DNA from: Streptomyces sp. 1331.2
Lineage (GTDB): Bacteria > Actinomycetota > Actinomycetes > Streptomycetales > Streptomycetaceae
Direction: 5' to 3'
Assembly: GCF_900199205.1 (NCBI RefSeq)
Contig: NZ_OBMJ01000001.1
Span: 6,379,001-6,443,000 of the forward strand
DNA length: 64,000 nucleotides
Positions 58,543 through 64,000 of the stretch are shown here, in pieces. Within the stretch, counting starts at the first letter, position 1; each line of letters begins with the position of its first letter. The notes beneath the pieces were generated by a model. The model was given only the letters and a program-made list of their open reading frames with translations. It was not told the DNA's origin and searched no databases. The position numbers and the translations under genes are program-made.

Positions 58543-59309
58543 TGCGTCACCCCGCCCGTCTCGGCGGGACGGTGGACGCTCGCCGGGCAGGTCGCGGAGC
58601 GGTAGCCGCGGCTCTCGGAGGCGATCGTGCCGTCCTTCAGGTGGACCACCCGGTCCGCCCAACCGGCGTGCGCGGCCTCGTGGGTGACCATCATGGCGGC
58701 CGCTCCGGCGTCGCAGCGGGCGCGCAGGACGGCGAGGACGGCCTCACCGGTGGCGGAGTCCAGCGCCCCGGTCGGCTCGTCGGCGAGCACCAGCCGGCGC
58801 TCGCCGATCAGGGCCCGGGCGATGGCGACGCGCTGCTGCTGGCCGCCGGACATGTCGTCGGGGAAGCGGTCGGCGAGCTCGCCGATGCCCAGCTCCTCCA
58901 GCGCGGCCAGCGCCTCCCGGCGGGCGCGGCGCCCGGAGACGCCGTCGAGTTCGCGCGGCAGGGCGATGTTCTCGGCGGCGGTGAGCGCCGGGATCAGGTT
59001 GTAGTCCTGGAAGACGTAGCCGATGGAGCGCCGCCGCAGGTCGGCGAGTTTGCCGCGGCCGAGGCCGCCGAGCGCGACGCCCTCCACGAGCACCTCGCCG
59101 TCGCTGGGCTGGTCGAGCCCGCCGGCGAGGGTCAGCAGGGTGGACTTCCCGGAGCCGGACGGCCCCATGACGGCGACGAACTCGCCGGGGTGGACGGCCA
59201 GGTCGATCCCGCGCAGGGCGTGCACCTCGGCGGCGCCGCGCCCGTGCACCCGGGTGACGTCGGCCAGGCGCAGGACGGGCGCGGATCGGCTCGGATCGGT
59301 GTGGGACAC
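58539..59309 (-). CDS. ABC transporter ATP-binding protein (MacB/LolD type)
   Basis: 256 residues: Walker A 'GPSGSGKSTLLTL', Q-loop 'GYVFQDYNLIPALTAAENIALP', signature 'MSGGQQQRVAIARAL', Walker B 'LVLADEPTGALD', switch His in 'MVTHEAAHA'. GTG 59309 follows AAGGGGGAA. Its promoter carries 15-bp tandem repeats. Confidence 0.92.
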   Translation of the reverse strand: MSHTDPSRSAPVLRLADVTRVHGRGAAEVHALRGIDLAVHPGEFVAVMGPSGSGKSTLLTLAGGLDQPSDGEVLVEGVALGGLGRGKLADLRRRSIGYVFQDYNLIPALTAAENIALPRELDGVSGRRARREALAALEELGIGELADRFPDDMSGGQQQRVAIARALIGERRLVLADEPTGALDSATGEAVLAVLRARCDAGAAAMMVTHEAAHAGWADRVVHLKDGTIASESRGYRSATCPASVHRPAETGGVTQ

Positions 59310-59337
59310 ACTTCCCCCTTGTGGGCTGTTCAGCTGC

Positions 59338-59374
59338 ATATGTCGATGAACTATATGTCGGTGAACTATATATG
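59338..59374. repeat. 15-bp tandem repeats in the ABC operon leader
   Basis: ATATGTCGATGAACT (59338-59352), ATATGTCGGTGAACT (59353-59367) and a partial third copy; AT-rich in a GC-rich genome and overlapping the -10 region, so likely an operator array. Confidence 0.6.
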
Positions 59375-59392
59375 CCGGAGGCTGGCGATCAA
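59365..59392 (-). promoter_or_regulatory. Promoter of the minus-strand ABC operon
   Basis: On the minus strand TTGATC (59392-59387), 16-base spacer, TATAGT (59370-59365). Confidence 0.5.
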
Positions 59393-59494
59393 GTCGGGCT
59401 GGATTGGTCAAAGTTCTACAAAGCTGTCGAAGATCGGCCGGAAAGCGGTCCCACGGCGCCCGCGGCGGGGCTATGCTCTTCGAGGTTTGAAGAG

Positions 59495-59660
59495 GCACCT
59501 CGTTCGGTGAGGCGTCTTCACGGACACAGGCCACTGACCCGACGACGTCGAGAGACGCCCAGGTTCAGGACAGGTCTTCCCGAGTTAAGGGTTGACCCCA
59601 AGTGGCTTCCGGCCGGTCGGCCGGACACGCCGTGGAGTGCCAAAGCTCTGACGAGTTGGG
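59495..59660 (+). ncRNA. M-box (ykoK) magnesium riboswitch
   Basis: Conserved M-box elements appear in order: CTCGTTCGGTGAGGC (P1 and first loop, 59499-59513), ACACAGGCCACTG (59524-59536), GTCGAGAGACGCC (59547-59559), a CAGGTC segment, CCAAGTGGCT, and the 3' end GTGCCAAAGCTCTGACGAG. P1 forms between CTCGT (59499-59503) and ACGAG (59651-59655). It precedes an Nramp-related transporter and an MgtC-family gene. M-boxes fold when magnesium is abundant and switch expression off. Confidence 0.9.
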
Positions 59661-59665
59661 GTGTG

Positions 59666-59684
59666 CCGGTCCCGTACGGGCCGG
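59666..59684 (+). promoter_or_regulatory. GC-rich hairpin just after the M-box
   Basis: CCGG-T-CCCGTACGGG-CCGG can form a stem with one bulged T immediately downstream of the aptamer; candidate part of the expression platform. No T-tract follows. Confidence 0.4.
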
Positions 59685-59752
59685 TGTGCTCCTTGCCGTG
59701 TCGTGATGCGGCGCACAGACGGTGCGCCCCCGGCCGGGAGGAGGCGAGAGAC

Positions 59753-59824
59753 ATGGACTGCAGTAGTCCGGGCCACAGTTGCCCCTGTCCCCGCATGCCC
59801 TCGCACACCTCCGGCACGCGGTAA
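59753..59824 (+). CDS. 23-codon leader ORF between M-box and transporter gene
   Basis: ATG 59753 follows GGGAGGAGG at good spacing; the product is 23 residues with four Pro, three Cys and three Arg/His-Pro clusters (MDCSSPGHSCPCPRMPS...), then TAA. It lies 285 bases before the transporter start, within its leader RNA. Leader peptides that sense magnesium through proline codons are known upstream of enterobacterial mgtA; this could be an analogue. Confidence 0.45.
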   Translation: MDCSSPGHSCPCPRMPSHTSGTR

Positions 59825-60109
59825 CAACCACCCCTGCGCGTAAACCAGTTGCTCGCTCCTGCGCCCAACCGTGCGCTGATGCAAGCGGCCTGACGCGTCG
59901 TCACCACAGCCGCGCACCATCCGTTCGCCCGTACGGCCGCCGCCGCTCAGCGCCGCCGTGCGGTCCGGTGCCGTGCGTTCCGGCGCCCATGAGGTCCGGT
60001 GTCGATGCGGTCCGGTGCCATGCGTTCCTGTCGCGCGCCCGCAGGGGGGGGTTGCTGCTGCGTGCCCCCAACTTCCCCCTCGCACAAGAGGGTTCAGGGA
60101 GGCCCTGTC

Positions 60110-61756
60110 ATGACCAATGTGATGCTGGACCCGAAGGTCCCGACGCCGCGCACCGCGGTGCTGGACGACGCCCACGTCGGCGACATCAAGGGTGCCCTCG
60201 GCACCATCCGGCTCGACGACACCACCCCGCGCCACGGGCTCTCCGCCCGGCTCAAGACACTCCTCGCGATCATCGGCCCCGGCCTGATCGTCATGGTCGG
60301 CGACAACGATGCCGGCGCCTTCTCCACCTACGGCCAGGCCGGACAGAACTACGGCACCCAGCTGCTGTGGACGCTGCTGATGCTGGTCCCGGTGCTGTAC
60401 GTCAACCAGGAGATGGTGCTGCGCCTGGGCGCCGTCACCGGCGTCGGCCACGCCCGCCTGATCCTGGAGCGCTTCGGCCGGTTCTGGGGCGCGTTCAGCG
60501 TGATCGACCTGTTCCTGCTCAACGCCCTCACCCTGGTCACCGAGTTCATCGGCGTCACCCTCGCCGCCGGCTACCTCGGCCTGCCCAAGGCCGCCGCGGT
60601 CGTCCTGGCCGCCGCGATCATCATCGCCTCGGCGTTCACCGGCTCCTTCCAGCGCTTCGAACGCGTCGCCATCACGCTCTGCGTCGGCTCGCTGCTGCTG
60701 GTGCCGGTGTACTTCCTGGTCCACCCCAGCACCTCGCAGATGGCCCACGACTTCGTGGTGCCCGCCATGCCGGGCGGCTCCGGTCAGCTCGCGGCCGTGA
60801 TGCTGGTGATCATCTCCATCGTCGGCACCACCGTCGCTCCCTGGCAGCTGTTCTTCCAGCAGTCGTACGTCATCGACAAGCGGATCACCCCGCGTTTCAT
60901 GCGCTACGAGAAGATCGACCTGTGGATCGGCATCGTGGTCGTGATCGTCGGCGCGGCCGCGATGACGGGCCTGACCGCCGCGGCCTTCTCGGGCACCGAC
61001 GGCTTCGGCCAGTTCTCCGACGCGGCCGCCGTCGCCCGGGGCATCGAGGCCAAGGCCGGTCACCTGGCGGGCGTGCTCTTCGCCATCGCCCTGCTCGACG
61101 CCTCCATCATCGGCGCCTTCGCCGTGTCGCTGTCCACCGCCTACGCCATCGGCGACGTCTTCGGCATCAGGCACTCGCTGCACCGGGGCGTCAAGGGCGC
61201 CAAGGGCTTCTACGGGATCTACGCCGGCCTGGTGACCGTGGCCGCCGCGATCACCCTGCTGTCCACCGGGTACACCCAGGGCCTGATGACCCAGTTCGTC
61301 CAGGTCCTCGCCGGGGTGCTGCTGCCCTCCGCCACCGTCTTCCTGCTCCTGCTCTGCAACGACAAGGCCGTCCTCGGTCCCTGGGTCAACGGACCGCGGA
61401 CCAACGCCTTCACCTCGGCCGTGGTCGGCGTCCTGGTCACGCTCTCGATGATCCTGACCGCCGCCGTGGTCTGGCCCGACATCAGCTCCCAGGCCATCCT
61501 GTGGATCATGACGGGCTGCGGCGTGGCCGGCGTCCTGGTCGCCGGGTACTTCTTCACCTCCGGCCGTACGGCCACCAAGGAGGACCCCGTCGACCGCACC
61601 GACCGGGAGAACTGGCGGATGCCCCCGCTGGAAACCCTCGCCAAGCCCGCCATGTCCACCGCCCGCAAGGCCGGCATGGGCGCCCTGCGCGCCTACCTGC
61701 TGATCGCAATGATCATGGTCATCATCAAGGTCGTCCAGACCGCGCTGAGTCACTGA
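60110..61756 (+). CDS. Nramp-related divalent metal transporter, probably NRMT-type magnesium importer
   Basis: 548 residues with about eleven membrane segments from residue 50. Helix 1 of classic Nramps has DPGN; here it reads 'VGDNDAGAFSTYG'. Helix 6 of classic Nramps has the metal-selecting Met in MPH; here it is 'TTVAPWQLFFQQS', with Ala in place of Met. These changes, and the upstream M-box, point to magnesium rather than manganese or iron. ATG 60110 has CAGGGAGG upstream; the in-frame extension from 59999 is Cys/Arg-rich and unlikely. A cytosolic Asp-rich N-terminus precedes the membrane domain. Confidence 0.82.
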   Translation: MTNVMLDPKVPTPRTAVLDDAHVGDIKGALGTIRLDDTTPRHGLSARLKTLLAIIGPGLIVMVGDNDAGAFSTYGQAGQNYGTQLLWTLLMLVPVLYVNQEMVLRLGAVTGVGHARLILERFGRFWGAFSVIDLFLLNALTLVTEFIGVTLAAGYLGLPKAAAVVLAAAIIIASAFTGSFQRFERVAITLCVGSLLLVPVYFLVHPSTSQMAHDFVVPAMPGGSGQLAAVMLVIISIVGTTVAPWQLFFQQSYVIDKRITPRFMRYEKIDLWIGIVVVIVGAAAMTGLTAAAFSGTDGFGQFSDAAAVARGIEAKAGHLAGVLFAIALLDASIIGAFAVSLSTAYAIGDVFGIRHSLHRGVKGAKGFYGIYAGLVTVAAAITLLSTGYTQGLMTQFVQVLAGVLLPSATVFLLLLCNDKAVLGPWVNGPRTNAFTSAVVGVLVTLSMILTAAVVWPDISSQAILWIMTGCGVAGVLVAGYFFTSGRTATKEDPVDRTDRENWRMPPLETLAKPAMSTARKAGMGALRAYLLIAMIMVIIKVVQTALSH

Positions 61757-61809
61757 GCCCCGTCCGTCCACCCTCCCCGTGAAGGCCCCCTCGTGAAGGA
61801 GGTGCCGTC

Positions 61810-62544
61810 GTGCACACCCTGACCACCGTCGAGTTCCTGGTCCGGCTCGCCACCGGCGTCGCCTGCGGCGCCCTGATCGGCGTCGAACGCCAGTGGCGGG
61901 CCCGGATGGCCGGCCTGCGCACCAACGCCCTGGTCGCCGCCGGCGCCACCCTGTTCGTCCTGTACAGCGAGGCCGTCGCCGACACCGGCAGCCCCACCCG
62001 GGTCGCCTCCTACGTCGTCTCCGGCATCGGCTTCCTCGGCGGTGGCGTCATCCTGCGCGACGGCGCCGGCATCCGCGGCCTCAACACCGCCGCCACACTG
62101 TGGTGTTCGGCCGCCGTCGGGGTGCTGGCCGCGGCCGGGAAACTGGAGCTGGCCGTCCTCGGCACGCTCGCCGTGCTCGCCGTGCACCTCGTCCTGCGCC
62201 CGGCCGGCCGGCTGCTCGACCGGGCCCCGCAGTCCGGCAGTGACCCGGACTCCACCATCCGCGCCACCGTCCACCTGGAGTGCGACCGCAAGTCCGAGAC
62301 CCACATCCGGGCCCTGCTGCTCCAGGCCCTCGCCGCCTCCGGCCTCGCCCCGACCGGCCTGCGCGCCCGCCGCACCGAACAGGGCGACGCCACCAACCTG
62401 CGGGCCACCGTCGCGACCACCGGGCAGGTCGCCCCCGCCCTCGAACAGGTCGTCACCCGGCTGTCCCTGGAACCCGGGGTCCGCGACCTGCACTGGCACC
62501 TGGACGAGGACCCGGAGGACCCGGGCAACCCGGCGCTCGCCTGA
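61810..62544 (+). CDS. MgtC/SapB-family membrane protein
   Basis: 244 residues: MgtC domain 'TVEFLVRLATGVACGALIGVERQWRARMAGLRTNALVAAGATLFVL', 'SGIGFLGGGVILRDGAGIRGLNTAATLWCSAAVGVLAAAG', then a cytosolic ACT-like C-terminal part ('IRATVHLECDRKSETHIRALLLQAL'). Associated with growth at low magnesium. GTG 61810 follows AAGGAGG, 53 bases after the transporter stop, so it is probably under the same riboswitch. Confidence 0.9.
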   Translation: MHTLTTVEFLVRLATGVACGALIGVERQWRARMAGLRTNALVAAGATLFVLYSEAVADTGSPTRVASYVVSGIGFLGGGVILRDGAGIRGLNTAATLWCSAAVGVLAAAGKLELAVLGTLAVLAVHLVLRPAGRLLDRAPQSGSDPDSTIRATVHLECDRKSETHIRALLLQALAASGLAPTGLRARRTEQGDATNLRATVATTGQVAPALEQVVTRLSLEPGVRDLHWHLDEDPEDPGNPALA

Positions 62545-62616
62545 GGAGGCCTGAGGAGGCCTGAGGAGACCGGGAGGCCTGAGGAGGCCTGAGGAGACCC
62601 GGGGAGGCCGGGGGAG
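62541..62616. repeat. 10-bp tandem repeats (CCTGAGGAGG type)
   Basis: Six to seven degenerate units of CTGAGGAGGC/GGGAGGCCT between the MgtC-family stop and the DUF1275 gene; the first unit contains the stop codon. Confidence 0.75.
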
Positions 62617-62677
62617 TAGAACGGAAAGTCCGTCACACCGACGTCAGGACCAACGCGCGAACCGCCTGGGAGGCCCG

Positions 62678-63361
62678 ATGCCGATCCGCCGACCCGACCC
62701 CGAGCACGGGCCGCTGGTGCCGATGCTGCTGGTGCTGACCGTGGTCACCGGGGTGGTGGACGCGGTCAGCTACCTCGAACTCGGCCACGTCTTCGTCGCC
62801 AACATGACCGGCAACGTGGTGTTCCTCGGCTTCGCCCTGGCCGGCGCCGCCAATTTCTCCGCCACCGCCTCGCTGGCCGCCCTCGTCGCCTTCCTGCTAG
62901 GCGCCATGGCCGGCGGCCACCTCACCCGCCGGCTGCCCGGCCACCGCGGGCACCTGTTGACCGCCGCCGTCGCCGTCCAGGCGGTGCTCCTCGCCGGGGC
63001 CACCGTCCTGGCGGCGGCCGTCGGACACAGCTCCGACCCGGCCCGCTACAGCCTGATCGGGCTGCTCGGCTTCGCCATGGGCGGGCAGAACGCGGTGGTC
63101 CGCGCCCTGAAGGTCCCCGACCTCACCACCACCGTGCTCACCATGACCATCACCGCCCTCGCCGCCGACCGCGCCGGCCCCCGCCGCCTCGCCTCCGCCG
63201 TCTGGATGTTCGCCGGCGCCCTCCTCGGCGCCCTCCTGGTCCTCCACACCACCGTCCCCGCCGCCCTCGCCCTGGCCCTCGCCCTCCTCCTCACCGTCGT
63301 CGCCCTCACCCACCACGCCGCCAAGCCCACCCCGGCGCCCGCCTGGACCCGACCGCGCTGA
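62678..63361 (+). CDS. DUF1275 (YoaK-family) membrane protein
   Basis: 227 residues with six predicted membrane segments; 'GVVDAVSYLELGHVFVANMTGNVVFLGFALAG' and 'GFAMGGQNAVVRALKVPDLTTTVLTMTITALAAD' are DUF1275 hallmarks. Function unknown. ATG 62678 has GGGAGG upstream. Separated from the magnesium operon by the repeat tract. Confidence 0.9.
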   Translation: MPIRRPDPEHGPLVPMLLVLTVVTGVVDAVSYLELGHVFVANMTGNVVFLGFALAGAANFSATASLAALVAFLLGAMAGGHLTRRLPGHRGHLLTAAVAVQAVLLAGATVLAAAVGHSSDPARYSLIGLLGFAMGGQNAVVRALKVPDLTTTVLTMTITALAADRAGPRRLASAVWMFAGALLGALLVLHTTVPAALALALALLLTVVALTHHAAKPTPAPAWTRPR

Positions 63362-63426
63362 GCCCGCCGGCCGCACCAGGCGCTTGCGGCACCGCCGCCA
63401 CGCCGTCCGAACCCGCCTTCGCCGGC

Positions 63427-64000
63427 TCAGTCCTCGTGCCGGTGGCCCGCGCGGCCGCTCCAGAGCGGTTCCAGCCGCGCCCAGGAGTCACCCCAGGCGC
63501 CTTCGGCGCGGCGGTCGAGGGCGCGCAGGCGCAGCCGCAGGGCGATGGTGAGGGCGGCGAGCAGGACGACGAGGGCGCCGCTGCCGGTGCAGGCGGCGGA
63601 GAGGGCGATGGTGATGCGCTCGACCGGGGGTGCGGAGGCGTTGCCGGCCTGGTCGATCCAGATCGGGATCCGGGTGCCGGTGAGGGCGGTGCGCGTGGCC
63701 TGGAGGGTGCCGACGTGCCGGCTGCCGTCGGGGCCGGTCCAGGCGGCTTCGACGTCGGCCCGGTTGCTGTAGCCCCCGGCGTAGCGGCTGCCGGCGGGAG
63801 CGGCGTGGTCCGGGGCGCTGTGGATCACCGCGTCGACCTGGTGCAGCCGTGCGCGTTCCGCGGCGGCTCGGGAGGCGGTGTCGCGGTAGAGGAGCAGGGC
63901 GCCGCCCGCGGCGAGGGCGACGGCGAGCACCGCGCCGAGCGCGGCGAGCAGCCAGGCGCGGGCGCGGGAGCGGTCGAGGGGGCGGGCGAGCGGTTCGTGC
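63427..64000 (-). CDS. Rv1733c-like membrane protein (5' end beyond the window)
   Basis: At least 191 residues; the frame remains open to 64000, where it reads 'HEPLARPLDRSRARAWLLAAL', the pattern near the start of Rv1733c-type proteins. One membrane segment ('LGAVLAVALAAGGALLLY'), an extracytoplasmic domain with 'RYAGGYSNRADVEAAWTGPDGSRHVG' and 'GTRIPIWIDQAGN', and a second membrane segment ('SGALVVLLAALTIALRL') before a cytosolic tail. Function unknown. Confidence 0.75.
   Translation of the reverse strand, partial: HEPLARPLDRSRARAWLLAALGAVLAVALAAGGALLLYRDTASRAAAERARLHQVDAVIHSAPDHAAPAGSRYAGGYSNRADVEAAWTGPDGSRHVGTLQATRTALTGTRIPIWIDQAGNASAPPVERITIALSAACTGSGALVVLLAALTIALRLRLRALDRRAEGAWGDSWARLEPLWSGRAGHRHED

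Overview
The window is very GC-rich, with GTG starts, ATGA/GTGA stop-start overlaps and few T-tract terminators. Gene content (CatR/KatG pair, Fe-type SodF, DUF397-era XRE/DUF6879 neighbours, MmyB-like regulator beside an SDR, XRE/ImmA/MAB_1171c trio) points to a Streptomycetaceae chromosome, i.e. Streptomyces or Kitasatospora. No rRNA, tRNA, CRISPR array or complete insertion sequence was seen; one MITE is present.

Layout. 1-3.1 kb: 5'-truncated diaminopimelate decarboxylase, a decayed substrate-binding-protein fragment, an ArsR regulator with a palindromic operator facing a frameshifted S41 protease gene. 3.4-12.8 kb: an alpha-galactoside locus (Tat lipoprotein binding protein, two permeases, GH36 alpha-galactosidase, LacI regulator), then a DeoR regulator divergent from galT-galK; together these import a galactoside, release galactose and feed the Leloir pathway (no galE here). 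12.9-15.5 kb: F420/NADP-type reductase, SDR and MmyB-like regulator. 15.5-18.3 kb: a large STAND ATPase with 42-residue TPRs and a possible amyloid-type N-terminal motif. 18.4-22.1 kb: cytochrome P450 converging on an XRE / ImmA (frameshifted) / MAB_1171c set.

22.3-27.2 kb is the most striking region: a compact RiPP-like cluster with a 39-residue precursor whose leader spacing copies PqqA but ends in a Cys-Ala-Cys-Ala-Cys core, a 31-bp tandem repeat, a radical SAM/SPASM maturase, a PqqD-like recognition protein, a soluble Ser/His signal-peptidase-like protein and an ABC exporter. 27.2-30.1 kb: CatR-type Fur regulator and KatG. 30.1-35.5 kb: two-component system divergent from a MacB-type ABC transporter. 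35.5-42.6 kb: DUF1269 protein, fused ABC exporter, secreted collagenase, SodF and a polysaccharide deacetylase with a SigE-like promoter.

42.7-47.5 kb looks like an accessory island of somewhat lower GC: a small protein, DUF6879 and XRE/DUF5753 regulator, a ~200-bp MITE, then a tightly overlapping cassette (two unknown proteins, a divergent kinase-like protein, a GNAT acetyltransferase and a 52-residue protein). 47.6-52.7 kb: meaB-mutB-mutA for methylmalonyl-CoA mutase. 53-55.6 kb: NlpC/P60 hydrolase and an M56/BlaI pair. 55.8-59.3 kb: an FtsX-type ABC transporter. 59.5-62.5 kb: an M-box magnesium riboswitch, a short leader ORF, an Nramp-related (NRMT-like) transporter and an MgtC-family protein, i.e. 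a magnesium-responsive operon. The window ends with a DUF1275 membrane protein and an Rv1733c-like membrane protein cut by the window edge.
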